Below, piece after piece: positions 1 to 7,465 of a stretch of DNA of 7,715 nt. The notes below the pieces were generated by a model. That model was not told where the DNA came from and did no database searches. It was given only the letters and a program-made list of their open reading frames with translations. A program made the translations under genes and the position numbers. Where the stretch lies: positions 1 to 7,715 of the forward strand of contig JAUWTR010000063.1 of NCBI GenBank assembly GCA_030614645.1, given 5' to 3'. The DNA is from Candidatus Aminicenantota bacterium. Lineage in GTDB: Bacteria; Acidobacteriota; Aminicenantia; Aminicenantales; Aminicenantaceae. Each line of letters starts with the position of its first letter. Within the stretch, counting starts at the first letter, position 1.

Positions 1-1064
1 CTGAAAAGAGCAAAAATGATAGCAGCAATCCAGAATCGCACCACAACCTTCTGTTCTGACCAACCTGATAGTTCAAAGTGATGGTGTAGGGGCGCCATCT
101 TAAAAATCCGTTTACCTCCTGAATATTTAAAATACGAAACCTGAAAAAGGACGGATAATGCTTCCATAATAAAAACACCTGCAACCATAAAAAGAAGCAG
201 CTCTTGTTTGATCATAATAGCAACAACACCGAGAGTAGCTCCCAGAGAGAGGGCACCTGTGTCTCCCATAAAGACCTCAGCGGGGTGGCAGTTGTACCAG
301 AGAAAACCGAGGCAAGCTCCAAACATCGAACCCAGGAAGATAGTCAATTCTGCGGCGGAAGAAACATAGGGTATCTGAAGATATCCAGACCATTCTATAT
401 GTCCGGTCGTGTAAGAAATCACGGTGAAGGCGGTAATGCTTATTAGAGTAAGTCCGATGGCTAGGCCGTCAAGCCCATCAGCCAGGTTGACAGCATTTGA
501 GGAGCTTGTAATGATCAACATTATCCAGGGGAGGTAAAAAACGCCTAAATAAGGAGCCCATTTTTTAAAAAACGGAACTGACAGCTGTAGGGAGAAATCG
601 CCGTGTATACCCAGGTAGATGAAAATAAAACCGACAAGTGTGGAGAGTATGATCTGAGAGATCAGTTTGTGTTTGGTTATTAGCCCTTTTGATTTTTTCT
701 TTTTTATTTGCAGGAAGTCATCACAAAAACCAAGAGCACCAAAGGATAACATGGTAAAAACTGCCAGCCATACATTGGTATTTCCCAGGTCAGCCCACAG
801 AATAGTGGGGATGATCGTTGCCCCTATTATCAGGAATCCTCCCATAGTTGGAGTTCCCTTTTTGGCAGCATGAGATTCCGGTCCTACATCCCTGATCTCT
901 TCGCCTATCTGGTGTTTTTTTAACTTTTTTATGATCCAGGGGCCTAAAATCAGGCTGAGAATAAGTGCGGTAATTCCTGCCAGTGCGGTGCGCACGGTAA
1001 TATAGCGGAAGACATTAAAAAATGTGTAATATTGTGTTAACGGCACTAATAACCAGGGAAGCAT
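1..1064 (-). CDS. mraY: MraY, phospho-MurNAc-pentapeptide transferase (C-terminus cut by window edge)
   Basis: Integral membrane enzyme that transfers phospho-MurNAc-pentapeptide from UDP to undecaprenyl phosphate, forming lipid I at the inner face of the cytoplasmic membrane. I translated this frame by hand from ATG 1064-1062; it stays open for 354 codons to the window edge. Seen: GTPTMGG at about residues 70-76, the catalytic pair D115-D116 (GFCDDF), NAVNLADGLDGLA at 190-202, MGDTGALSLG at 266-275 with D268, and the PLHHHFELSGW motif at 325-335, separated by hydrophobic segments fitting a roughly ten-helix protein. The family is about 325-360 residues, so only about ten C-terminal residues should be missing. 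The start lies 1 nt after the murF stop (TAG-T-ATG), with AGGA 7 nt upstream. One small deviation: NLAD where NLTD is usual. Identity is secure. Confidence 0.96.
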   Translation of the reverse strand, partial: MLPWLLVPLTQYYTFFNVFRYITVRTALAGITALILSLILGPWIIKKLKKHQIGEEIRDVGPESHAAKKGTPTMGGFLIIGATIIPTILWADLGNTNVWLAVFTMLSFGALGFCDDFLQIKKKKSKGLITKHKLISQIILSTLVGFIFIYLGIHGDFSLQLSVPFFKKWAPYLGVFYLPWIMLIITSSSNAVNLADGLDGLAIGLTLISITAFTVISYTTGHIEWSGYLQIPYVSSAAELTIFLGSMFGACLGFLWYNCHPAEVFMGDTGALSLGATLGVVAIMIKQELLLFMVAGVFIMEALSVLFQVSYFKYSGGKRIFKMAPLHHHFELSGWSEQKVVVRFWIAAIIFALF

Positions 1065-1065
1065 A

Positions 1066-2448
1066 CTATTTTCCTTTTCCTTTTAATTCATTTATTATTT
1101 TTTCAGTTTTAATTCCTCTTGATCCCTTGACACAGATGACATCACCTTCTCTTAGGAATGTCTTGATTTCTTCTGCTGCTTTTTCGGAATTCTTGTAAGA
1201 GAAAATACAGCTGTGTTTCATGCCTGAAGCCAGGGCTCCTTTTGCTATATTCAGGGAAAGGGGGCCGATAGTGACTAAAAGATCCAGGCCCAGCTGGGCT
1301 GCTTTTTTCCCTGCCTGGATATGGAATTCAGTCTCATTTTCCCCTAATTCCAGCATGTCTCCCAGAATTGCTATCTTTCTATTTCCGGGAAGTTTTGCCA
1401 GGTCTTTAAGCGCCATTTCTAAAGCGGCAGGATTGGAATTGTAAGAGTCATCTATCAGCTTAATGTTATTTTCCAGGCGGACCAGACCGCCCCGGTTGGA
1501 AAAAGAGGTTAGATGTTTTGCCTGGTCTGCGATCTTTTGAGCTGGGATTGAGAGAGCATAAGCTACACCTGCAGCTGCAAGAAAATTGTATATGGAACTT
1601 TTGCAAAAAATCGGGATAAATATTTTTGTCTTTTCTTGGCCGTAATTCAGGTCAAAAGTTGTTCCCTTCCAGCCGTTGTTTTTGATATTTTCAGCTGATA
1701 TGTCATGTCCTTCCGATGTTCCGAAGAAGAGCTGCTTGCCTTTTCTTTTTCCGGCTATTTCTCTTACTAGAGAATCATCTCCGTTCAAAACCGCTATGCC
1801 TTTGGATTTCATGCCGTTCAGGATCTCTTTTTTAGCCAGGGCAATCGCTTTTATATCTTTGAAAAATTCAAGGTGTGCCGGTTTAATATTGGTGATGACT
1901 GCAATATCAGGGGGAGCAATATGGGTTAGAGCAGTGATTTCTCCGGGAGAACTCATCCCGTATTCAAGAACCGCTAGTTCATCCTTTTTTGTAAGTCGGA
2001 GGAGGGATAGGGGAAGACCCAGGTGGTTGTTATAGCTGCCTTCCGATTTTAAGACATTCCCATTATTTGAAAGTAGAGCAGCAGTGAATTCCTTGACGGT
2101 TGTTTTGCCGACACTGCCTGTAATACCGATGACCTTGCTGTTTGATTCCTGGAGGATTCTTTTTGCTAACAATTGCAACGCCTGGACAGTATCTTTCACC
2201 TGAATCAAGGCTGTTTTTTGATTTGGTAGCTGTATTTTGTGTGAAATGACTGCTCCTGCTGCTCCTTTTTGGACTGAATGGGAAATATAATTATGCCCGT
2301 CTCTTTCTGCATTTATGGCAAAAAAAAGTTCGCCTGGTTTAGATTGGCGGGAATCGATATTAAACCGGTCAAAGCTGAGAGAGGGGTGGCCCTGGAGGAT
2401 TTTCCCTTCCATTTTTTGAGCCAGCTCATCCAGTCGTAATTCAGCCAA
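1066..2448 (-). CDS. murF: MurF, UDP-MurNAc-tripeptide:D-Ala-D-Ala ligase
   Basis: Cytoplasmic ATP-dependent ligase adding D-alanyl-D-alanine to UDP-MurNAc-tripeptide, the last soluble step of the pentapeptide precursor. 460 residues, normal for the family. Seen: the N-terminal UDP-substrate domain (about 1-100), the P-loop GITGSVGKTT at 108-117, NNHLGLPLSLL at 140-150, the acidic ATP-site segment LEYGMSSPGEI at 161-171, NIKPAHLEFF at 187-196, and C-terminal DDSYNSNPAALEMAL at 333-347 with LGDMLELGE at 362-370, which is the signature separating MurF from MurC/D/E. The start is TTG: TTGGCTGA overlaps the murE stop by 8 nt, and GGAGG (inside the murE 3' end) lies 9 nt upstream. The next ATG is codon 13 and would trim the N-terminal domain, so TTG is preferred. 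Translation is probably coupled to murE. Confidence 0.95.
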   Translation of the reverse strand: MAELRLDELAQKMEGKILQGHPSLSFDRFNIDSRQSKPGELFFAINAERDGHNYISHSVQKGAAGAVISHKIQLPNQKTALIQVKDTVQALQLLAKRILQESNSKVIGITGSVGKTTVKEFTAALLSNNGNVLKSEGSYNNHLGLPLSLLRLTKKDELAVLEYGMSSPGEITALTHIAPPDIAVITNIKPAHLEFFKDIKAIALAKKEILNGMKSKGIAVLNGDDSLVREIAGKRKGKQLFFGTSEGHDISAENIKNNGWKGTTFDLNYGQEKTKIFIPIFCKSSIYNFLAAAGVAYALSIPAQKIADQAKHLTSFSNRGGLVRLENNIKLIDDSYNSNPAALEMALKDLAKLPGNRKIAILGDMLELGENETEFHIQAGKKAAQLGLDLLVTIGPLSLNIAKGALASGMKHSCIFSYKNSEKAAEEIKTFLREGDVICVKGSRGIKTEKIINELKGKGK

Positions 2449-3916
2449 CTTGCTTAGCCTCCATCTCTTTTAAAATCTTCCGGGCCACTTCTTTGTCATC
2501 AAAGTGGATTGTTTTGTTTCCGGTTATCTGATAATCCTCGTGCCCTTTTCCGGCTATCAGTATATAATCGCCTTTTCTCGCTTTTGACAGGGCTGTTTTA
2601 ACAGCTGTTTTCCGGTCGGGTTGGATCTCGTATTTGCCCGGCCCGGTTGTTTTAATGCCTTCCTCGATTTGGGAAATAATAGATAAAGGGTCTTCTGAGC
2701 GGGGGTTGTCTGAAGTGATTATAGTCCAGTCAGATAATTTGCCTGCAATTTCACCCATCCGGTAACGTTTTGTTTTATCTCTATCTCCTCCTGCGCCGAA
2801 TGTCAGAATTACCTGCCCTTTACATAGCGTCCTGGCAGTTTCCAATAGGTTTTTTAAGGGATTGTCAGTGTGAGCATAGTCAACAAAAATATGGAATCCA
2901 AAAGGATTTTCTATTTTTTCAAACCTCCCGGGTACTCCTTTGAGTTCAGCTATTCCAGCTTTTATAGCGGCCAGCGGGACTTTCAAGGTAAGAGCTGCTG
3001 CAACAGCAGTCAGAATGTTATATATGTTAGGTTTGCCCAAAAGCGGTGAAGATAAGGAAAGAGTTCCGGCAGAAAATTTAACAGAGAGCTTGATTCCTTT
3101 TTCTATGAAAGAATATTGCTTGGCATATACAAGGGCGGTGTCGGATTCAAGGCTGCAGGTAATAATCTCTCCTGGTAATTGGGCCGCTAACTTTTGACCC
3201 CAGGGATCATCTGTATTTATTACTGCCATACTTTTCCGGTTGAGGGAAAACAGCTTTTTTTTCGCACTAAAATATTTTTCCATGGAGCGGTGATAGTCAA
3301 GGTGTTCGCCGCTTAAATTGGTAAATATAGCTACATCAAAATCTATACCTACCGGTCTTTTCATCTCAAGAGAATGGGATGAGATCTCAAGAATGTTGTG
3401 AGTGGCTCCTTTATCAAGCATTGTTTTCATCATTCTTTGCAGATCCGGCGCCTCGGGTGTAGTTCTCACTGCTTTACGTGACAGACCGGGTCCCCGGTAA
3501 AAAATAGTCCCTATCACACCAGGCTTAAAACTAGCTTGTTTAAGGATTTCCTCGATTAAATATGACACTGTTGTCTTGCCCTTGGTACCGGTTATTCCCA
3601 AAATTTTCATATATTTGGAAGGATGTCCGAAAAAATTAGCTGAGCATAATGCCAGTGTTTCTCTGGCATCGAATGCTTGTATCCAGGTCCCAGCGAATTT
3701 GTCAGGTTTTTTCTGTTCAGAAAGGATGGCGGCTGCTCCTCTTGAGATAGCTTCATCCACAAAATTAATGCCGTTTGTCTTTTCTCCCTTAAGAGCGGCA
3801 AACATGTTGCCGGAATTTACCGTTTTTGATGAATAGGAGATCTCTGTAATGGTTTTTTCTTTATTACCGGAGAAGCTGACTACCGGAATCCCTGAAAAAA
3901 CCTCTTTTAATTTCAT
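2441..3916 (-). CDS. murE: MurE, UDP-MurNAc-L-Ala-D-Glu:meso-diaminopimelate ligase
   Basis: Cytoplasmic Mur ligase adding the third stem-peptide residue to UDP-MurNAc-L-Ala-D-Glu. 491 residues, full length. Seen: the N-terminal UDP-binding domain (about 1-100), P-loop GITGTKGKTT at 107-116, TTPEAPDLQ at 152-160, EISSHSLEMKR at 177-187, the AKKKLF stretch at 218-223 whose first lysine (K219) fits the carbamylated position, VPGRFE at 328-333, VDYAHTDNPL at 345-354, GAGGDRDKTKR at 374-384, and GKGHE at 456-460. DNPRSEDP at 403-410 is the known signature for meso-DAP rather than lysine, so the organism should have DAP-type peptidoglycan. The start ATG is 2 nt after the ftsI stop, with GGGAGG 11 nt and AGGA about 6 nt upstream. 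The central motif reads NLSGEHLDYH where Asp is usual before HLD. The 3' end overlaps murF. Confidence 0.96.
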   Translation of the reverse strand: MKLKEVFSGIPVVSFSGNKEKTITEISYSSKTVNSGNMFAALKGEKTNGINFVDEAISRGAAAILSEQKKPDKFAGTWIQAFDARETLALCSANFFGHPSKYMKILGITGTKGKTTVSYLIEEILKQASFKPGVIGTIFYRGPGLSRKAVRTTPEAPDLQRMMKTMLDKGATHNILEISSHSLEMKRPVGIDFDVAIFTNLSGEHLDYHRSMEKYFSAKKKLFSLNRKSMAVINTDDPWGQKLAAQLPGEIITCSLESDTALVYAKQYSFIEKGIKLSVKFSAGTLSLSSPLLGKPNIYNILTAVAAALTLKVPLAAIKAGIAELKGVPGRFEKIENPFGFHIFVDYAHTDNPLKNLLETARTLCKGQVILTFGAGGDRDKTKRYRMGEIAGKLSDWTIITSDNPRSEDPLSIISQIEEGIKTTGPGKYEIQPDRKTAVKTALSKARKGDYILIAGKGHEDYQITGNKTIHFDDKEVARKILKEMEAKQVG

Positions 3917-3918
3917 TT

Positions 3919-5655
3919 TTAGTCCTGCCTCCCTAATCTTGCCGTTATCAGAGGCTGTGAGGCAGTTGTCTCCTGAGGGACTTGAAGGTACTGAAGGGTA
4001 TAGGCTCCTACTTCCCTGAAGACAGGAGCTGCTATTTCTCCGCCATAATATTTTCCCTGAGGGTCATCAATTACAACTATCATAGATATGACCGGCTTGG
4101 CTGCTGGTACAAAACCAACAAATAATGCTGTGTGAGAGTTGGAGGAATACCGTCCTGTTTTTAGGTTGAGTTTCTGGGCGGTTCCAGTCTTGCCGGCTAC
4201 TGCATAGCCTTTTATACCCGCCGGTTGTCCTGTACCCTCTGTTACTACTTTGGTTAGAATGTCAGTTAATATCGTGGCGGTTTGAGAGGATAAGACTCTT
4301 TTATGTTCACTGGAATTACTTTCAAACTTTTTCGGGATGTTTTTGGCGATTCGGAAAGGGATTATGATCCCCCGGTTGGCTAAAACATTGACAGCCTGCA
4401 GCATTTGAATGGCGGTAACTGAAATCTCATAACCGATAGAGAGTGAGGCAGGAGAGATTGTTTCCCATTTGTCAAGTGGATGAAAGGTCCCTTTTTCTTC
4501 CGCCCACAGGTCAATTCCGGTTTTAGAGCCGAAACCATAGGCTTTTATCATGTTGTAAAATGTTTTTTCACCCACTTTATCACTGATAAGAGTTGCTCCA
4601 ACATTTGAAGAATGGATGATAACCTCAGGAAATGTGAGAATATCATATCTGTGATGATCCCGGATGGTCTTTCCTGAGATCCACCGAAAGCCTTTACTGC
4701 AGTCAAATTTATCATTCAGGCTGACTTTTTTTGATTCAATAGCTGCTGATGCTAAGATTATCTTGAAAGTCGAGCCAGGGTCAAAGCCAGGATGGATGGC
4801 TTTTATTCTATCTGTCAGGCTTAGTTGAGATGGAGGGTGGTTCAGGTTGAAATCTGGATAATTGGCCATAGCCAGGATTTCGCCGGATTCCGGGTTAGAG
4901 ACGATGATAGTGCCCCATTTTGCTCTCGCTTTCAGTACAGCATTTTTTAATTCTCTGGAGGCATAATATTGAATAGTTTCATCAATAGTCAGGTATAGAT
5001 CTTTGCCTGGTTGTGGATTTTTTAGGATCTCATACCTGTACTGCCGCTTTTTGGCATCTATTAGATTTAAACGTTTGCCTTTTTTACCACCCAGGATGGA
5101 ATCGTATGTTATTTCGATACCGCTCTGGCCTTTGTTGTCAATATTTACTCTGCCGATCACATGAGCTGCCAGGTTTTTTTGGGGATAAAACCTTTTACTT
5201 TCCTCTAAAAGGAAGATACCGCCAAGATCGAGATTTTTTACTTTTTCAACAGCTTCAGGGGAAATTTTTCGCTTCAAATATATAAAGTTTTTTTTCTTTT
5301 TTATCCTTGTTTTTATTTTTTTGATATCTTCAGCAGACAGCCCCAGGATTCTTTTCAGCCTGTTAATTTTTTGAAAATGAAGTTCGTTTGTTTCATCCTT
5401 AAAGGGGGAAAGGAAAACGGATTGGCAGGGAATACTCCGAGCGAAGATATTGCCATGTCGGTCAAAGATCGTCCCTCTTCTGGGGAAAATATCGACTTTA
5501 TCCTGATTCTGATCAATAACTCTTGCTTTCAGGCGGGGATGCTGGATTATCTGAAGCTGAACCAGGCGGAATATAATGACTCCGAACCAGAGTGAAAAGA
5601 AAAGAACTAATAAGGTTGTTCTTTGCCCGACTTTTTTTTGATACAAATCTTTCAT
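3919..5655 (-). CDS. ftsI: FtsI-type class B penicillin-binding protein (septal transpeptidase)
   Basis: Membrane-anchored D,D-transpeptidase that cross-links septal peptidoglycan, expected to act with FtsW and FtsL. 578 residues, close to E. coli FtsI. Seen: a short cytoplasmic N-terminus, one transmembrane helix at about 13-36, the pedestal motif RRGTIFDRHG at 59-68, RFYPQKNLAAHVIG at 155-168, then the penicillin-binding domain with all three active-site motifs: S295-T-F-K298 (nucleophile Ser), S349-S-N351, and K489-T-G-T492. No PASTA repeats follow; the protein ends in a short tail. It starts 10 nt after ftsL. Just upstream of the ATG there is only AT-rich sequence and no Shine-Dalgarno, so translation probably depends on ribosomes finishing ftsL. 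Position between ftsL and murE supports FtsI over an elongasome PBP2. Confidence 0.94.
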   Translation of the reverse strand: MKDLYQKKVGQRTTLLVLFFSLWFGVIIFRLVQLQIIQHPRLKARVIDQNQDKVDIFPRRGTIFDRHGNIFARSIPCQSVFLSPFKDETNELHFQKINRLKRILGLSAEDIKKIKTRIKKKKNFIYLKRKISPEAVEKVKNLDLGGIFLLEESKRFYPQKNLAAHVIGRVNIDNKGQSGIEITYDSILGGKKGKRLNLIDAKKRQYRYEILKNPQPGKDLYLTIDETIQYYASRELKNAVLKARAKWGTIIVSNPESGEILAMANYPDFNLNHPPSQLSLTDRIKAIHPGFDPGSTFKIILASAAIESKKVSLNDKFDCSKGFRWISGKTIRDHHRYDILTFPEVIIHSSNVGATLISDKVGEKTFYNMIKAYGFGSKTGIDLWAEEKGTFHPLDKWETISPASLSIGYEISVTAIQMLQAVNVLANRGIIIPFRIAKNIPKKFESNSSEHKRVLSSQTATILTDILTKVVTEGTGQPAGIKGYAVAGKTGTAQKLNLKTGRYSSNSHTALFVGFVPAAKPVISMIVVIDDPQGKYYGGEIAAPVFREVGAYTLQYLQVPQETTASQPLITARLGRQD

Positions 5656-5665
5656 TTTTAAATTG

Positions 5666-5968
5666 CTATTTTTGATTTTGGCTGCTTTCTACATATATTA
5701 TCTGGTCTTTCTTAGAAGCCTTAAGGTGAAGCTCTTCTTTTGCGATTATTTCTACTCTGTAAAGTGACAGTAGGTAAGATTTTTTAGCCTCCAATTCTTC
5801 GACTTCTTTTTTTATGGTTTTGACCTGGTTTTTCAGATCCGCAGTTTCAATCCCTAATTTAAATGATTGCGCTTGATGCCAGAGATAGAACGTAAATATG
5901 GAGATAGCTATCAGGGTAAAAAATACTCCTAAAGCAATGTCTTTCTTTTTAAACTTTCTTCTTACCAT
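5666..5968 (-). CDS. ftsL: FtsL-like bitopic cell division protein
   Basis: Small divisome scaffold that, with FtsB/DivIC, recruits and activates the FtsW-FtsI synthase. 100 residues. Seen: a very basic N-terminus (RRKFKKK at 3-9), a single transmembrane helix at about 11-30, then a lysine/glutamate-rich heptad-like stretch (about 36-70, including VKTIKKEVEELEAKK) typical of the FtsL extracytoplasmic coiled coil, and a short C-terminal tail. FtsL sequences are too divergent for motif identification; the call rests on size, topology and the fixed position between rsmH and ftsI. The ATG directly abuts the rsmH stop (TAAATG, no gap), and only a weak purine stretch (AGAAAG) serves as ribosome binding site. 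A DivIC/FtsB-type relative is the main alternative. Confidence 0.82.
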   Translation of the reverse strand: MVRRKFKKKDIALGVFFTLIAISIFTFYLWHQAQSFKLGIETADLKNQVKTIKKEVEELEAKKSYLLSLYRVEIIAKEELHLKASKKDQIIYVESSQNQK

Positions 5969-6865
5969 TTATATTCTTTCTGCAGCTCGTAATTTGGCTG
6001 ATCTGGATCTGAAATTAGTGGAAATCTCTATTTCAGTGGGTTGAACCGGTTTTTTGGTAAGTATCTTAATCTGGGGAAAAAAATCTCCTGCTTGGGCTAA
6101 ATCATTAAAGGTATGTTTTACGATCCTGTCCTCCAGGGAGTGAAAAGAGATAGCAACAATGCGGCTCTGGGGGAGCATTTTTTTAATGGTTCTTTTCAAG
6201 CAATGTGACAGCCCTTTTAATTCCTGATTAACTTCAATCCGCAGTGCTTGAAAAACTCTGGCTGCAGGATGGGTTTTTCCTTTTTGAGGCTTCCAGCGGC
6301 ATACTTTTTCAGTGATTTTAAGTAACTCTGTCGTTGTTGTAATTTTTTTAATTTTTCGCTTTGATACTATTTCTCTAGCTATCCTTCTGGCCTGTCTCAG
6401 CTCTCCAAAATCATAGAAGAGTTGCGCCAGGTGATGTTCCGAGTATTTATTTATTATCTTTGATGCCGTGCAGTTATTCCTGAGGTCCATCCGCATATCC
6501 AGAGGGCCCTCCTGATTATAACTGAAACCTCTTTCCGGGCAGTCAAGCTGAAAGGAGGAGATCCCGAGGTCAATTAGAATGGCTTTTACTTCCTTAAAAT
6601 CTATCTTAAGGTCAGGCATATATCTAAAATCTGAATGATAAAGCTTGACTCTGTCAGCATAAGGCTTAAGTCTTTCTTTTGCTTGGATAAGGGATTTTTC
6701 ATCGAGGTCAAAGGCAATTACTTTGGCATCAGGATTTCTTTTGAGTATTTCAAGCGAATGTCCTCCTGTCCCTAGAGTGCAATCAATATAAGTGCCTGTT
6801 TGTTGAATCTTTAGATATTTTGCGACTTCCTCAATAAGGACTGGTGTATGGAGGGAATCTCTCAT
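5969..6865 (-). CDS. rsmH: RsmH (MraW), 16S rRNA C1402 N4-methyltransferase
   Basis: S-adenosylmethionine-dependent enzyme that methylates N4 of cytidine 1402 in 16S rRNA, in the ribosomal P site region. 298 residues, slightly shorter than E. coli (313). Seen: HTPVLIEEV at 6-14, the SAM-binding loop DCTLGTGGHS at 28-37, AFDLDE at 51-56, DLGISSFQLD at 99-108, RGFSYNQEGPLDMRMD at 112-127, the inserted helical domain, HPAARVFQALRIEVNQEL at 199-216, and ISFHSLEDRIVK at 239-250, which together are diagnostic. The start overlaps the mraZ stop in an ATGA arrangement, with a purine-rich GGGAGAGGGGGA directly upstream, so it is well translated and coupled to mraZ. Confidence 0.97.
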   Translation of the reverse strand: MRDSLHTPVLIEEVAKYLKIQQTGTYIDCTLGTGGHSLEILKRNPDAKVIAFDLDEKSLIQAKERLKPYADRVKLYHSDFRYMPDLKIDFKEVKAILIDLGISSFQLDCPERGFSYNQEGPLDMRMDLRNNCTASKIINKYSEHHLAQLFYDFGELRQARRIAREIVSKRKIKKITTTTELLKITEKVCRWKPQKGKTHPAARVFQALRIEVNQELKGLSHCLKRTIKKMLPQSRIVAISFHSLEDRIVKHTFNDLAQAGDFFPQIKILTKKPVQPTEIEISTNFRSRSAKLRAAERI

Positions 6866-7329
6866 TCCCCCTCTCCCTTGGGAGTGAGATCTGCGATTTG
6901 TTCAAGATCTTCATCAGTCAGGGGGTTTTGTTCCAGGATTTCATTTAGAATATCTTTATTCCAGACTTCCAAGTGATTATTGAGCCCGATGACTTCGACT
7001 TCACATTGGAGGCGGGCTTTTTCCTGTAGGGTTTGACTAAGCAGGACTCTTCCTTTAGAGTCTATTTCATAATAAGTTCCGTTACGGTTGACCCGGCGCA
7101 TAAAATTTTTAACCCGGGGTTTAAGATGAAAAAGTCCTTTATCAGTAACACCTGTGAGTTTATTCCAGACTGGAAGCGGATAGATCTGTACTGCCTGATT
7201 AGTTAGAGAAGTGATGAATAATTCTTTTCCGTATTGCTCCTCAATTGCCGCTCGAAACTTTTGCGGAATTTTTAATCTTCCGCTTTTGTCAAGACGGGCT
7301 GAGTAGCTGCCTAATAGATAATTTCCCAT
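6862..7329 (-). CDS. mraZ: MraZ, transcriptional regulator of the dcw cluster
   Basis: DNA-binding regulator with two tandem AbrB-like swapped-hairpin half-domains, first gene of the cluster. In E. coli MraZ binds direct TGGGN repeats in its own 5' region and represses the operon. 155 residues, marginally longer than the usual 143-152. Seen: the paired DxxxR loops, DKSGR at 14-18 (within RLDKSGRLKIPQKFR) and DSKGR at 90-94 (within YEIDSKGRVLL), each opening one half-domain, then a short acidic C-terminal tail. ATG 7329-7327 is the only plausible start; upstream in-frame codons offer none. No Shine-Dalgarno is evident: only GGGA 4 nt upstream, which belongs to an operator box. The last operator box overlaps the start codon, which supports autoregulation. 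Confidence 0.95.
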   Translation of the reverse strand: MGNYLLGSYSARLDKSGRLKIPQKFRAAIEEQYGKELFITSLTNQAVQIYPLPVWNKLTGVTDKGLFHLKPRVKNFMRRVNRNGTYYEIDSKGRVLLSQTLQEKARLQCEVEVIGLNNHLEVWNKDILNEILEQNPLTDEDLEQIADLTPKGEGE

Positions 7330-7348
7330 TTTGTCCCGTTTTGTCCCA
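7324..7348 (-). promoter_or_regulatory. MraZ operator: three (T/C)GGGA boxes in 10-bp phase
   Basis: On the minus strand there are TGGGA (7348-7344), CGGGA (7338-7334) and TGGGA (7328-7324), each separated by 5 nt (CAAAA twice). This matches the E. coli MraZ operator, described as three direct TGGGN repeats with 5-nt spacers. The third box shares bases with the mraZ ATG, and the first lies just at or downstream of the predicted transcription start, so bound MraZ would block promoter escape. Binding by this MraZ is inferred. Confidence 0.82.
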
Positions 7349-7358
7349 TTTCTATCTA

Positions 7359-7388
7359 AATATATATACTAATGGGGGTCGTTGTCAA
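7359..7388 (-). promoter_or_regulatory. Sigma70-type promoter of mraZ / dcw operon
   Basis: Perfect -35 TTGACA at 7388-7383 and -10 TATATT (one mismatch to consensus) at 7364-7359, 18 nt apart; a register with TATATA at 16 nt spacing is also possible. The predicted transcript start is near 7351-7353, which leaves a leader of only about 22-24 nt, made almost entirely of MraZ boxes. This is the only convincing promoter ahead of the operon. Confidence 0.78.
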
Positions 7389-7400
7389 GGGGAAAATGAG

Positions 7401-7418
7401 TTTTTTTTATTTTTTTTT
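7401..7418 (-). promoter_or_regulatory. A-tract upstream of the mraZ promoter (UP-element-like)
   Basis: Two runs of adenines on the minus strand (T8-A-T9 on the plus strand) lie 12-29 nt upstream of the -35 box, roughly positions -48 to -66. A-tracts in this place commonly contact the RNA polymerase alpha C-terminal domain and raise promoter strength. On the plus strand the T-run has no hairpin before it, so I do not read it as a terminator. Confidence 0.45.
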
Positions 7419-7465
7419 CAATCCTAGTAGAAATTTCCCCTAAAACCTAAGAAATAGGAGAAAAA

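Noticed and set aside
204..873. Two plus-strand open frames (204-446 and 667-873)
   Set aside because: Both are antisense to the conserved mraY sequence and resemble no family; the reverse-strand reading explains the bases.
1676..2035. 119-codon open frame on the plus strand
   Set aside because: It lies wholly antisense to murF, which has full family motifs; composition is serine/arginine-rich shadow sequence with no ribosome binding site or domain.
3576..3836. Overlapping open frames on both strands within the murE N-terminal region
   Set aside because: They are alternate frames of murE, whose own frame is uninterrupted and motif-rich; no sign of a frameshift.
5013..5595. Plus-strand open frames antisense to the 5' half of ftsI
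   Set aside because: ftsI coding is continuous with all motifs; these frames show no initiation signal or recognisable domain.
1..7330. Mobile element, CRISPR array or accessory defence system inside the gene block
   Set aside because: The block is a continuous, intact dcw cluster with no repeats, inserted genes or foreign-looking segment.
7401..7418. T-run as a plus-strand rho-independent terminator
   Set aside because: No GC-rich hairpin precedes it on the plus strand and no plus-strand gene ends here; an A-tract upstream of the mraZ promoter fits better.
7245..7427. 60-codon plus-strand open frame crossing the mraZ start and promoter
   Set aside because: It ends in a phenylalanine run encoded by the A/T tract and has no good ribosome binding site; the operator and promoter explain this region.
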